A stretch of DNA of 45,309 nucleotides. Source: an uncultured Oscillospiraceae bacterium (GTDB lineage: Bacteria; Bacillota; Clostridia; Oscillospirales; Oscillospiraceae). A program made the translations under genes and the position numbers. The notes beneath the pieces are model-generated. The model was given only the letters and a program-made list of their open reading frames with translations. It was not told where the DNA came from and searched no databases. The stretch is from assembly GCA_947589745.1 (NCBI GenBank), contig CANQCS010000015.1, forward strand, positions 1-45,309, in the 5' to 3' direction. Positions 1 to 7,799 of the stretch are shown one piece after another (position 1 is the stretch's first letter; every line of letters begins with the position of its first letter).

Positions 1-240
1 AAGGATAGATTTCCGTATACGACCCGACAAGAAACATCTGTCAATTGCGTAGTAGAACGGAGCAACCAGCAGTCGGAATACGGCAAAAAAAATAAGCCAG
101 CAGTACCGATGAATGCTTTCCCTGACTACTAGTTCAACCATCCAACTGCCCTTAACCGTTCTCCCCGGGGATTCTCAAGGGGCCCCAGCCCCTTGAGCAA
201 CTTTTTGGGTACTTTTTGTTTGCACAAAAAGTACCCCAGG
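1..240. repeat. Repeat A, locus 1 (truncated by window start)
   Basis: Right half of the dispersed composite element. It has the word TTGCGTAGTAGAACGGAGCA at 45-64, a near copy of the palindrome-bearing word ATTTCCGTATACGG at 9-22, and the outer-arm word CCGATGAATGCTTTCCC near 107. Two hairpins follow: CTCAAGGGGC/GCCCCTTGAG at 173-196 and GGGTAC...GTACCC at 207-236. A third GC-rich hairpin (GTAGGGGCC/GGCCCCTAC) lies just before the proC ribosome binding site. The order matches the right-hand part of locus 5. No coding sequence is seen in 1-323. Confidence 0.85.
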
Positions 241-323
241 GTGCTGGCAGGCACTAAAAATATTTATAAGAGGTGGTAGGGGCCGGAGGCCCCTACTGAT
301 CCGCATTTGAAAGGAGCCCCCCA

Positions 324-1130
324 ATGAGTTACCTGTTTGCTTTTATCGGCACGGGCAATATGGGTGCCGCCCTCGCCAGGGCGGCAGTCAAGACCGTGTC
401 ACCGGAAAAGATCATCCTCGCCAACCGGACCCCCGCCAAGGCGGAGGCCCTGGCCGCCGCCACCGGCTGCGCCGTGGGCACCGCTCTGGACGCCGCCGCC
501 CAGAGCAAATTCATCGTCCTGGGCGTCAAGCCCCAGATGATGGCCGCCCTGATGGCCGAGATCCGTCCCGCCCTGGCGGGACGGCGGGACCGCTTCATCC
601 TGGTCAGCATGGCCGCCGGACTCACCATCGACCGCATCGCCGCCATGGCCGGCGGCAACCTCCCCGTCATCCGCATCATGCCCAACACCCCCTGCGCCGT
701 GGGCGCGGGCCTGATGATGTACGACGCCAACAGCCTCGTCACCGAGGAGGAGCTCACCGAGTTCACCGCCGCCATGGCCGGGGCCGGTGTGCTGGACCGG
801 CTGGAGGAGCGGCTCATCGACGCGGGCTGCGCCGTGGCGGGCTGCGGCCCCGCCTTCATGGCCCTCTTCCTGGAGGCCCTCTCCGACGGCGGCGTGTCCT
901 GTGGGATGCCCCGGGACAAGGCCATGCTCTACGCCGCCAAGATGGCGGAGGGCACCGCCAAGCTGATGCTGGAGACCGGACAGCACCCCGGCGTCATGAA
1001 GGACGCCGTCTGCTCCCCCGGCGGCTCCGCCATTGCCGGTATCCGCGCCCTGGAGCAGCACGGCGTCCGCGCCGGCATCATGGACGCCGTCATCGCTTCC
1101 GCCGAGCGGAACAAAAAGCTCGGCAAGTAA
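324..1130 (+). CDS. proC: Pyrroline-5-carboxylate reductase
   Basis: Cytosolic enzyme that reduces 1-pyrroline-5-carboxylate to L-proline with NAD(P)H, the last step of proline synthesis. The 268-residue length is normal for the family. The N-terminal Rossmann motif GTGNMG is at residues 9-14. The conserved MPNTPCAVGAG segment lies near residue 117. The C-terminal dimerisation/active-site segment carries VCSPGGSAIAGI. AAAGGAG sits 8 nt before the ATG. It is probably monocistronic: repeat A lies upstream, and a strong bidirectional terminator separates it from the convergent EamA gene. Assignment is secure. Confidence 0.96.
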   Translation: MSYLFAFIGTGNMGAALARAAVKTVSPEKIILANRTPAKAEALAAATGCAVGTALDAAAQSKFIVLGVKPQMMAALMAEIRPALAGRRDRFILVSMAAGLTIDRIAAMAGGNLPVIRIMPNTPCAVGAGLMMYDANSLVTEEELTEFTAAMAGAGVLDRLEERLIDAGCAVAGCGPAFMALFLEALSDGGVSCGMPRDKAMLYAAKMAEGTAKLMLETGQHPGVMKDAVCSPGGSAIAGIRALEQHGVRAGIMDAVIASAERNKKLGK

Positions 1131-1146
1131 GTAACCCAGCGTTTGT

Positions 1147-1183
1147 AAAGTCCGCTCGCCTGTCAGACAGGCGGGCGGACTTT
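1147..1183. terminator. Bidirectional terminator between proC and EamA gene
   Basis: Long stem with arms AAAGTCCGC-CGCCTG and CAGGCG-GCGGACTTT around a short loop. T-rich sequence follows on the plus strand and A/T-rich sequence on the other side. It sits 16 nt after the proC stop and a few bases beyond the stop of the convergent minus-strand gene, so it can serve both. Confidence 0.8.
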
Positions 1184-1189
1184 CTGTTC

Positions 1190-1603
1190 TCATAGGGCCA
1201 GCAGTAGCGTCCCGGCGGCAATGAGGACGCATCCCGCCAGGGATTTGATGGTGAATTTCTCATGGAGGAACACGAAGGCCATCACTAAGGTGATGACCAC
1301 GCTCAGCTTGTCCACCGGCACTACCTTGGACGCCTCCCCGATCTGGAGCGCCCGATAGTAGCACAGCCACGACGCGCCGGTGGCCAGTCCGGACAGGACC
1401 AAAAACACCCAGCTCCGCCGGTCGATGGAGGCCAGCCCGGTCTGGGCATGGGTCATGAACACCATCCCCCAGGCCATCACCAGCACCACCGCCGTCCGGA
1501 CGGCGGTGGCCAGATTGGAATTGACGCCGTCAATGCCCACCTTGGCCAGGATAGAAGTACACGCCGCGAACACCGCGGACAACAGCGCAAAGATAAACCA
1601 CAT
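1190..1603 (-). CDS. Small EamA/DMT-family membrane protein
   Basis: A 137-residue, very hydrophobic protein with about five predicted membrane helices. It matches one EamA half-domain: a helix rich in small residues near residue 60-80 (GLATGASWLCYYRALQIGEAS), followed by VVPVDKLSVVITLVMAF and a C-terminal helix. That SKV-P-DKLS pattern is typical of the EamA C-terminal repeat. Proteins of this size are thought to work as dimers in small-metabolite export; the substrate cannot be read from sequence. The ATG at 1603 is preferred: GGGAG lies about 10 nt upstream, while the longer frame would begin at TTG. It converges on proC. Confidence 0.85.
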   Translation of the reverse strand: MWFIFALLSAVFAACTSILAKVGIDGVNSNLATAVRTAVVLVMAWGMVFMTHAQTGLASIDRRSWVFLVLSGLATGASWLCYYRALQIGEASKVVPVDKLSVVITLVMAFVFLHEKFTIKSLAGCVLIAAGTLLLAL

Positions 1604-1654
1604 GGCGGTTTTGCTCCCTTCCAAATGGGATATGTGAATTAAATAATGGGACAG

Positions 1655-2341
1655 GGTGCGTAGGGGCCTCCGGCCCCTGGGGGGTCTGGGAGGGACCTCC
1701 GGTCCCTGCTGACCCTGGGGTACTTTTCCCTCGCAGGAAAAGTACCCAAAAGTGCGCTTAAGGGGGCTTGCGCCCCCTTAAGAATCCCTGCTGTTGGGAA
1801 GGACGTTAAGGGCAGATGGATGGTGGAACTAGGGGCCAGGGAAAGCTTTCATCGGGGGTGCCTCCTTGTTTTTCCGTTGTCCAACTGCCGGTTGCTCCGT
1901 TCTACTACGCAATTGATAGATGTTTCTTGTCGGGCCGTCAATGGAAATCTGTCCTGTGCGTAGTGGAACGGAGCAGAACGCAGTACGATGCGGACCGTAT
2001 ACGGAAATCCTTCAGTTGCGTAGTGGAACGGAGCAACCAGCAGTAGGTCAACAAAACCGACCAACGCACCCAACGAGTCCCTGCACCAGCGCTTCAATCT
2101 CCTTGGGGACATACTCACTGTAGCCGCTTCGCCCCCATACACGGGAGCAAGAACAGTTTAGACAGGACAGACCCCAGGGCGATCGCAAACCAAAACCAAA
2201 AATAAGGAAAGATTCTCAAGAAAACCATTCCTGGTTTTCTTGAGCACGCTTTTGCCTACTTTTCCCGTGGGGGAAAAGTAGGCCAGGGGCGCACCCCGCC
2301 TGGGGGTGCCTACTGACCCGGTGGGGGCCGGAGGCCCCCAC
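1655..2341. repeat. Repeat A, locus 2
   Basis: Long composite copy. From the left it has a GGGGCC hairpin, the hairpin GGGGTAC...GTACCC at 1717-1747, the hairpin CTTAAGGGGGC/GCCCCCTTAAG near 1757-1782, the linker with GACGTTAAGGGCAG, and the outer word AAAGCTTTCATCGGGGGTGCC near 1851. The core words are at 1890-1915 (forward), 1957-1975 and 2015-2040 (both reverse). After the core, 2050-2160 matches 44868-44980 in locus 5 in opposite orientation. Then come hairpin CTCAAGAAAACC/GGTTTTCTTGAG at 2213-2244, hairpin GCCTAC...GTAGGC at 2254-2283, and a GC-rich hairpin at 2322-2341. No convincing gene lies in 1625-2344. Confidence 0.85.
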
Positions 2342-2344
2342 GAT

Positions 2345-2536
2345 TTATTCCTTCCCTTTGGGGGGATATTCAATTTTCCCGTTGGCATCCTCAAACGCCT
2401 TGATATTCTGCCGGAGCACATATAAAATGTGCGCCGACACGCTCCGCCCCTCATACTCCGCCACGTACTTCAATTTGTAATGCGTCTCGCTGTCAAAGCG
2501 GATCCCTAAGTGCCGGTCATATGGTTTCTTCGTCAT
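2345..2536 (-). CDS. Ribbon-helix-helix (Arc-like) DNA-binding protein
   Basis: A 63-residue basic protein. Its layout is a short basic N-terminus, the strand GIRFDSETHYKLKYVAEYEG, then a second helix SVSAHILYVLRQNIKAFE. This fits the Arc/MetJ ribbon-helix-helix fold of small dimeric repressors, which often act on their own promoter or in mobile-element and toxin-antitoxin control. AGGTGA lies 5 nt before the ATG. It is an isolated gene between repeat A and the downstream end of the alcohol dehydrogenase gene, with no partner toxin beside it. Family call is good; target unknown. Confidence 0.75.
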   Translation of the reverse strand: MTKKPYDRHLGIRFDSETHYKLKYVAEYEGRSVSAHILYVLRQNIKAFEDANGKIEYPPKGKE

Positions 2537-2642
2537 AGCGTCACCTGTACTTACTTTCAGTTGTTTTTTAGCTGATTATAAGTCCAGGTGACGCCGGTTT
2601 GGCATGGTGGTCTGAAAGTTAGTCCGTTATTTTCTGACGGCG

Positions 2643-3704
2643 TCAGAAAATGACCACGGGCTTGATAAGGTCCCTGGGCTTGTCCTTCATCAGCAGCAGG
2701 GCCTCCTCCAGGTGCTCCATCCCCCTGAAGCGGTGGGTCAGCAGCCGGGAGGTGTCCAGCCGCCCGGTCTCCAGCAGGCTGGCCAGCTTCTCCATCCGCA
2801 GCCGCCCGCCGGGCATCAGGCCCCCGGCGATGGTCTTGTGGCCCATGCCGCAGCCCCACTCCGCCCTGGGGATGCGGATGGACTCCCCCTCCCCCAGGTA
2901 GTTCACGTTGCCGATGCGCCCGCCGGGGCGGACCATCGCCACCGCCTGGGCGAAGGTGCCGTTATCGCCCCCGGCGATGATGACCTTATCCACGCCCCGG
3001 CCCCGGGTCCTCTCCAGGACCTGCTGGACGATATCGCCCTCCCGGTAGTTGATGATGTCGGTGGCGCCATAATACCGGGCCGCCTCGGCGCAGACGGGCC
3101 GGGACCCCACGGCGAACAGCCGCCCCGCGCCCCGCAGCGCCGCCCCGGCCACGGCCATGAGCCCCACCGGGCCGATGCCCACCACGCACACGCTGTCGCC
3201 GTACTGCACGTCCGCCAGCTCCGCGCCGTGGAAGCCTGTGGGCACCATGTCGCTGAGCATCACGGCTTCGGCGGGGTCCACGCTCTCCGGGAGAATGGCC
3301 AGGTTGGCATCCGCCTCGTTGACGTGGAAATACTCGCTGAACACCCCGTCCTTGAAGTTGGAGAACTTCCAGCCCGCCAGCATCCCGCCGGAGTGCATAG
3401 AATATCCCGCCTGGGCCTCCAGGCTGCCCCAGTCCGGGGTGATGGCCGGGACGATCACCACGTCCCCCGCCTTCCGCTCCTTCACCAGGGAGCCCACCTC
3501 CACGATCTCCCCCACGGCCTCGTGGCCCAGGATCATATCGGTGCGCTCGCCGATGGCGCCCTCCCAGACCGTGTGGATATCGGATGTGCAGGGGGACACC
3601 GCGATGGGCCGGACGATGGCGTCCAGGGGCCCGCAGGCCGGGACATCCTTCTCGATCCAGCCGGTCCTGCCGATGCCTAACATTGCAAAGCCTCTCATTT
3701 TCAT
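2643..3704 (-). CDS. adh: NADP-dependent secondary alcohol dehydrogenase (isopropanol dehydrogenase type)
   Basis: Zinc-dependent medium-chain dehydrogenase that interconverts secondary alcohols and ketones such as 2-propanol and acetone, usually with NADP(H). The 353 residues align end to end with my recollection of the Thermoanaerobacter brockii enzyme: RP-AV-PCTSDIHTV, ILGHEAVGE, VPAITPDW, HSGGMLAGWKFSN, GIGPVGLMAVAGA, AVGSRPVC, WGCGM-HKTI-GG. Predicted catalytic zinc ligands are Cys39, His61 (in GHEAVGE) and the Asp of LSDMVPTGFHGAE. The SRP motif after the Rossmann fold favours NADP. GGAGGA sits 7 nt before the first ATG, which favours it over the second ATG two codons on. A short inverted repeat (TTTTCTGAC/GTCAGAAAA) overlaps the stop codon. 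No operon partner is seen. Confidence 0.95.
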   Translation of the reverse strand: MKMRGFAMLGIGRTGWIEKDVPACGPLDAIVRPIAVSPCTSDIHTVWEGAIGERTDMILGHEAVGEIVEVGSLVKERKAGDVVIVPAITPDWGSLEAQAGYSMHSGGMLAGWKFSNFKDGVFSEYFHVNEADANLAILPESVDPAEAVMLSDMVPTGFHGAELADVQYGDSVCVVGIGPVGLMAVAGAALRGAGRLFAVGSRPVCAEAARYYGATDIINYREGDIVQQVLERTRGRGVDKVIIAGGDNGTFAQAVAMVRPGGRIGNVNYLGEGESIRIPRAEWGCGMGHKTIAGGLMPGGRLRMEKLASLLETGRLDTSRLLTHRFRGMEHLEEALLLMKDKPRDLIKPVVIF

Positions 3705-3868
3705 GGGTCGTTCCTCCGTCGGTGCGATGATAATAGTGTTGAACTGCCGACCGGCAGCCGCCTGTCAACAGGCTCCGCCGGTATTCTTCCCCGGAGAGGA
3801 AATATTTATAAGCCCCATGAAAAAGTGGTGATCGTGAAGAATTTATCAAAAATCTCCCCGTTAGAGCT

Positions 3869-4345
3869 TTACAGAGTGCGCCGCAGGTACTTCGACGCCC
3901 GTCCGTCCTCGGAAAATTCCTCCTGAACAGAAAAGCCGTTCTTCTCCAGCACCCGCAGGGACGCGGCGTTGTCAGAGAAGGTGAACGCCCCCACCGTGCG
4001 CAGCGAGTACCGCGCCGCTGCCTCCTCCAGGAACAGCGCCACGGCCCGGGTGGCCGCGCCCTGGGACCGGCAGGACGGCTCGAAGACGCAGAAGCTGAGC
4101 ATCGCGTCGGGGTCCTCGTCCTCGTGGATGCAGTAGCACCACACATCGCCCACGTATCTGCCGTCCGCCAGGATCGTGCGTCCGAAGCTGGCCGCGCCGG
4201 GACGCAGGGTGTCCCGGTAGTCGGCCAGGGCCTCCTCCAGCGTCCGGGCCTTCTGGGGCAGCATGGCCCGGATCTCCGGGCGGGCCGACCTCTCAAAATA
4301 AATCGTCACCGTCTCGGCGGTCCTCTCGCCCAGTGCGATCTCCAT
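3869..4345 (-). CDS. GNAT-family N-acetyltransferase
   Basis: A 158-residue acetyl-CoA-dependent N-acyltransferase. Family features are a central strand with VGDVWCYCIHEDED..AMLSFCVFEP, the acetyl-CoA-binding SQGAATRAVALFLEEA motif (the Q/R-x-x-G-x-A/G type), and the C-terminal SDNAASLRVLEKNGF segment that closes the fold. The substrate is unknown. The chosen ATG follows GGAGGAGAGACAC; an upstream extension in frame lacks family similarity. The gene is transcribed away from ychF, and the two share the promoter interval around 4346-4602. Confidence 0.88.
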   Translation of the reverse strand: MEIALGERTAETVTIYFERSARPEIRAMLPQKARTLEEALADYRDTLRPGAASFGRTILADGRYVGDVWCYCIHEDEDPDAMLSFCVFEPSCRSQGAATRAVALFLEEAAARYSLRTVGAFTFSDNAASLRVLEKNGFSVQEEFSEDGRASKYLRRTL

Positions 4346-4462
4346 GTGTCTCTCCTCCCTCCCCGCCGCTCCAGCAGCGGTGTCCGTGGGTCCAGTATAG
4401 CAGGTCCTCTCCACGGGAGCAATCCTTTTCCGCCGGGCGGGCCCACGCCGCAACTTTGGGCC

Positions 4463-4491
4463 TTGTATTTGGGGCGAAAAGCCGCTATAAT
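4463..4491 (+). promoter_or_regulatory. Sigma-A-type promoter for ychF
   Basis: TTGTAT (4463-4468), 17 nt spacer, TATAAT (4486-4491). The transcript would start near 4498 and carry a leader of about 105 nt containing the perfect hairpin GGGAGCGG/CCGCTCCC at 4518-4535. Confidence 0.7.
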
Positions 4492-4602
4492 AAATTGACT
4501 GGGATCACACATGGCCTGGGAGCGGGACCGCTCCCGCAATCGGAACGGCCATATCCTCTGAACGCTCTTGACACTTCTATAACTGCAAAGGAGATACACA
4601 AT

Positions 4603-5679
4603 ATGAAACTGGGCATCGTGGGGCTCCCCAACGTGGGCAAGTCCACCCTCTTCAACGCGCTGACCGGCGCCAAGGCCGAGACCGGCAGCTATTCCAACGT
4701 GATGGCAAAGCCCAACATCGGGCAGGCCAAGGTGCCGGACACGCGGCTGGACTGGCTGGCGGAGTACTACCACCCCAAGAAGTACACCCCCGCCACCATC
4801 GACTTCGTGGACGTGGTGGGCATCAAGAAGGGCAGCGGCCGGGGCAACGCCTACCTGGCGGCCATCCGGCAGGTGGATGCGCTGGTGCATGTGGTGCGCT
4901 GCTTTGAGAACGACGAGCTGTTCCTGGAGAAGGCGGACCCCGCCGGGGACGCGGAGACCCTGCGGCTGGAGCTGATCCTGGCGGACATCGAGGTGGTGGA
5001 GCGCCGGTTGGAGCGGTACACCAAGAACGCCAAGAGCGGCGACAAGCGGGCCAAGCGGGAGGTGGAGATGTGCGCCGCCCTGATCGAGCACCTCTCCGAC
5101 GGCAAGCCCGCCGCCACCTTCCCCTTCACCGACGAGGACAAGAACATCCTCCAGGACGGCGGCCTGCTGAGCATCAAGCCGGTGATCTACGTGGCCAACC
5201 TGGACGAGGACGGCATGACCGGCTATGAGGACGACCCCCGCTATCAGGCCCTGGCCGCCCTGGCGGCCGAGCAGGGCGCGGCGGTGCTGCCGGCGGCGGC
5301 GAAGTTCGAGGAGGATATCGCCGGAATGAGCGAGGAGGACGCGGCCATGTTCATGTCCGAGTTCGGCCTCACCCAGCGGGGCCTGGACCGGCTGATCCAG
5401 ACCAGCTATGAGCTGCTGGGCTACATCTCCTTCCTCACCGGCGGCGAGGACGAGGTCCGGGCCTGGACCATCACCCGGGGCATGAAGGCCCCCCAGGCCG
5501 CCGGAAAGATCCACACCGACTTCGAGCGGGGCTTCATCCGGGCCGAGGTGGTGGCCTTCGACGACCTGGCCGCCTGCGGCACCATGGCCGCCGCCAGGGA
5601 GAAGGGCCTGGTCCGCCTGGAGGGCAAGGACTACGTGGTCAAGGACGGGGACATCATCCAGTTCCGGTTCAACGTGTGA
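4603..5679 (+). CDS. ychF: Redox/stress-linked ATPase YchF (Obg family)
   Basis: Conserved P-loop NTPase that binds ribosomes, with preference for ATP in characterised members. It has 358 residues, close to the usual 363. The G1 motif GLPNVGKSTLFNALTG starts at residue 6, with DFVDVVGIKKGSGRGN as the switch II region (the glycine-rich track typical of YchF) and VANLDEDG in the G4 region (NxxE replaces NKxD). The C-terminal TGS-like domain includes ARAWTI-type residues (VRAWTITRGMKAPQAAGKIHTDFERGFIRAEV). Start chosen from AAGGAG 8 nt upstream and the family N-terminus MKLGIVGLPNVGKS. The stop overlaps the next gene as TGATG. Confidence 0.97.
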   Translation: MKLGIVGLPNVGKSTLFNALTGAKAETGSYSNVMAKPNIGQAKVPDTRLDWLAEYYHPKKYTPATIDFVDVVGIKKGSGRGNAYLAAIRQVDALVHVVRCFENDELFLEKADPAGDAETLRLELILADIEVVERRLERYTKNAKSGDKRAKREVEMCAALIEHLSDGKPAATFPFTDEDKNILQDGGLLSIKPVIYVANLDEDGMTGYEDDPRYQALAALAAEQGAAVLPAAAKFEEDIAGMSEEDAAMFMSEFGLTQRGLDRLIQTSYELLGYISFLTGGEDEVRAWTITRGMKAPQAAGKIHTDFERGFIRAEVVAFDDLAACGTMAAAREKGLVRLEGKDYVVKDGDIIQFRFNV

Positions 5680-6368
5680 TGGCCCGCCGCCGGTTCGATA
5701 TCCTGGACGTGTGGCGGACCGCCGCCATCGTTGGCATGTGCGTGTACCACTTCCTCTACGATATGCTGATCTACGGCGCGGTCAGCAGCGGCTGGCTGTT
5801 CTCCGCGCCCCTGCACCTCTTCCAGCAGGCCATCTGCTGGAGCTTCATCCTCCTGGCCGGAGCATCGGCCCGGTTCTCCCGGAACAACCTGCGCCACGGG
5901 CTCATCGTCCTGGCGGCCCACGTGGTCACCGTCATCGGGGCCGCTGTGGGCGGGCAGACCATCCGGTTCGGGGTGCTGGCCCTGCTGGGGTGCTCCATGG
6001 TGCTGTACCACTTCCTGGGAACGTATGTAGAGAAGCTCCCCGGCTGGCTGGTGGCCGTTGGCGGGCTGGGGCTGTGGTTCCTGACCAAGTGGTGGACCGG
6101 GCAGGTCCACGTGTCCGTGGGGTGGCTCTACCCCCTGGGCTTCATGGGGCCGGGGTTCTTCAGCGCGGACTACTTCCCCCTGCTGCCCTGGTTCTTCCTG
6201 TTCCTGGCGGGCACGGCCCTGGGCGGCGCGTGTCTGGCCCACCCGGACCATCCGGCGCTGACCAGGCGCTTCCCTGCCTGGCTCACCTGGCCAGGGCGGC
6301 ACAGCCTGCTGATCTATCTGCTGCACCAGCCGGTGCTGTTCAGCATCAGCTACCTGCTTTTTGGCTAG
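5679..6368 (+). CDS. DUF1624 / heparan-alpha-glucosaminide N-acetyltransferase-like membrane protein
   Basis: A 229-residue integral membrane protein with about seven hydrophobic segments. The N-terminal signature DVWRTAAIVGMCVYHFLYD holds the conserved histidine-containing first helix of the HGSNAT/DUF1624 acyltransferase fold. A later GRHSLLIYLLHQP segment is the typical last helix. Relatives move acyl groups across membranes to sugars, but the bacterial short forms have no assigned substrate. The ATG overlaps the ychF stop by 1 nt, so translation is coupled. Repeat B begins directly after the stop. Confidence 0.85.
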   Translation: MARRRFDILDVWRTAAIVGMCVYHFLYDMLIYGAVSSGWLFSAPLHLFQQAICWSFILLAGASARFSRNNLRHGLIVLAAHVVTVIGAAVGGQTIRFGVLALLGCSMVLYHFLGTYVEKLPGWLVAVGGLGLWFLTKWWTGQVHVSVGWLYPLGFMGPGFFSADYFPLLPWFFLFLAGTALGGACLAHPDHPALTRRFPAWLTWPGRHSLLIYLLHQPVLFSISYLLFG

Positions 6369-6376
6369 ATTTCTGT

Positions 6377-6466
6377 GCCGTCACCGGGCGGCCGCACTGG
6401 GAATGGCAGTATCCACGTAGCGAATGTAAAGTTCTTTTTGATTCTTTTTCTTTCAAGAAAAAGAAT
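6377..6466 (+). repeat. Repeat B, copy 1
   Basis: Diverged left part (CGTCACCGGGCGG...GTAGCGAATGTAAAG) aligns to the other copies. The conserved right part has AAAGTTCTTTTTGATTC and the hairpin CTTTTTCTTTCAAGAAAAAG extended by ATTC/GAAT pairs. It fills the gap between the DUF1624 stop and the ribosome binding site of the PPC gene. Confidence 0.8.
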
Positions 6467-6480
6467 GGAGGCGAAATAGT

Positions 6481-6870
6481 ATGATGAAGACGATTTGTAA
6501 GAGACTGCGGGGCGGAGACGACCTGCTGGGAGAGATTCAGCGTCTGGCGGCGTACATCCCCATCAGCGCGGGGGTGGTCCTGTCGGCGGTGGGGAATCTG
6601 CGCCATCTGCGGCTGGGCGACGGCAAGAATGTGACGGAGCTGGACGGGCACGTGGAGATCGTGTCCATCACCGGCACGGTCAGCGCCCGGCGCTCCCACC
6701 TCCACCTGTGCTGCGCCAGGGACGATCTGAGCACCCTGGGCGGCCATCTGGCGGAGGGGTGCATCGTGGACACCACCTGTGAGCTGGTGATCGGCATTTT
6801 GGACGACTGGCGCTTCGGCGTGGAGCGGGACCCGGTGACCGGCAACGACGAGCTGCAATTCGCGAGGTGA
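6481..6870 (+). CDS. Stand-alone PPC (DUF296/PCC) domain protein
   Basis: A 129-residue protein made almost entirely of one PPC domain, the fold found in plant AT-hook proteins and as single-domain trimers in bacteria. Visible family features: a cystathionine-like opening with GDDLLGEIQRLAAY, a central ELDGHVEIVSITGTVS strand, HLHLCCARDD, then GGHLAEGCIVDTTCELVIG, the family's most conserved stretch. Bacterial functions are not established. GGAGG lies 9 nt before ATG, immediately after the repeat B hairpin. It is the first gene of a tight operon with a NUDIX hydrolase and a DUF523 protein. Confidence 0.87.
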   Translation: MMKTICKRLRGGDDLLGEIQRLAAYIPISAGVVLSAVGNLRHLRLGDGKNVTELDGHVEIVSITGTVSARRSHLHLCCARDDLSTLGGHLAEGCIVDTTCELVIGILDDWRFGVERDPVTGNDELQFAR

Positions 6871-6875
6871 GCGCC

Positions 6876-7352
6876 ATGTTCAACTGCACCCTGTGCTACC
6901 TGGAGAACGACCGGGGCGAGTACCTGATGCTCCACCGGGTGAAGAAGAAGAACGACGTGAACCACGACAAGTGGATCGGCGTGGGCGGCAAGTTCGAGCG
7001 GGACGAGAGCCCCGAGGACTGCCTGCTCCGGGAGGTCCGGGAGGAGACCGGCCTGACCCTCACCGAGTACCGTTTCCGGGCGGTGGTGACCTTCGTGGCC
7101 CAGGGCTACGAGACGGAGTATATGCACCTCTACACCGCCACCGGCTGGACCGGGGAGCTGCGGGAGTGCGACGAGGGCGACCTGGAGTGGGTCCCCAAGG
7201 ACAAGGTCCAGGACCTGCCCATCTGGGTGGGGGACAAGCTGTTCTTCCGGCTCATCGAGGACCCGGACAGCCCCTTCTTCTCCCTGAAGCTGAAGTACGT
7301 GGGGGACGAGCTGGTGCGGGCGGTGCTGGACGGGAAGGAGCTGGAACTGTGA
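6876..7352 (+). CDS. NUDIX hydrolase, 8-oxo-dGTPase (MutT)-like
   Basis: Hydrolyses a nucleoside diphosphate-X substrate; by similarity to short MutT/YtkD-type proteins probably oxidised purine nucleotides (inference). A complete Nudix box is present: GGKFERDESPEDCL followed by LREVREETGL, matching G-x5-E-x7-REUxEExGU. KWIGVGGK precedes it. Length 158 residues. AGGTGA sits 6 nt before the ATG; an in-frame GTG three codons earlier overlaps the previous stop and is less likely. Its own stop overlaps the DUF523 start. Confidence 0.93.
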   Translation: MFNCTLCYLENDRGEYLMLHRVKKKNDVNHDKWIGVGGKFERDESPEDCLLREVREETGLTLTEYRFRAVVTFVAQGYETEYMHLYTATGWTGELRECDEGDLEWVPKDKVQDLPIWVGDKLFFRLIEDPDSPFFSLKLKYVGDELVRAVLDGKELEL

Positions 7353-7798
7353 AGGAGAAGCTGCTGATCTCCGCCTGTCTCCTGGGCCGGAACTGCAAGT
7401 ACAACGGCGGCAACAACGACACGCCCCTGGCCCACCAATTGGCGGAGGTCTACGACCTGGTGCCGGTGTGTCCGGAGTGCCTGGGCGGGCTGAAGATCCC
7501 CCACGAGCCGTCGGAGCGGGTGGGAGATAAAGTCCTGTCCAGGTCCGGGGCGGACGTGACAGATGCTTTCCGCCTGGGGGCGGAGCGGACGCGGGACATC
7601 GCCCGGACGCACGGCGTCCGGCGGGCGGTAATGAAGGAGCGCAGCCCGTCCTGCGGCTGTGGGGCCATCTACGACGGGACGTTTTCCGGCGCTGTGACCG
7701 CCGGCAACGGGGTGGCGGCGGAGCTGCTGCTGGCCGACGGTATAGTGATTTTTGGCGAAAGCCAAATCGGGGAGATGCTTTTTAAAAAAGAGGACTAA
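7349..7798 (+). CDS. DUF523 family protein
   Basis: A 149-residue cysteine-rich protein of the DUF523 family. Hallmarks are the opening LLISACLLGRNCKYNGGNN, then VPVCPECLGGL, and the SPSCGCGAIYDGTFSGAVTAG block. Conserved cysteines suggest metal or cluster binding, but the function is unknown. The GTG start overlaps the NUDIX stop (GTGA), with AAGGAG 8 nt upstream. Last gene of the operon; repeat A begins right after its stop. Confidence 0.9.
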   Translation: MKEKLLISACLLGRNCKYNGGNNDTPLAHQLAEVYDLVPVCPECLGGLKIPHEPSERVGDKVLSRSGADVTDAFRLGAERTRDIARTHGVRRAVMKERSPSCGCGAIYDGTFSGAVTAGNGVAAELLLADGIVIFGESQIGEMLFKKED

Positions 7799-7799
7799 A

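Noticed and set aside
1849-2142. Open frame through repeat A locus 2 and similar frames at 37823-38137 and 44874-45138
   Set aside because: They translate the repeated words themselves (APFHYA..., VVERS...), differ between loci, and have no ribosome binding site.
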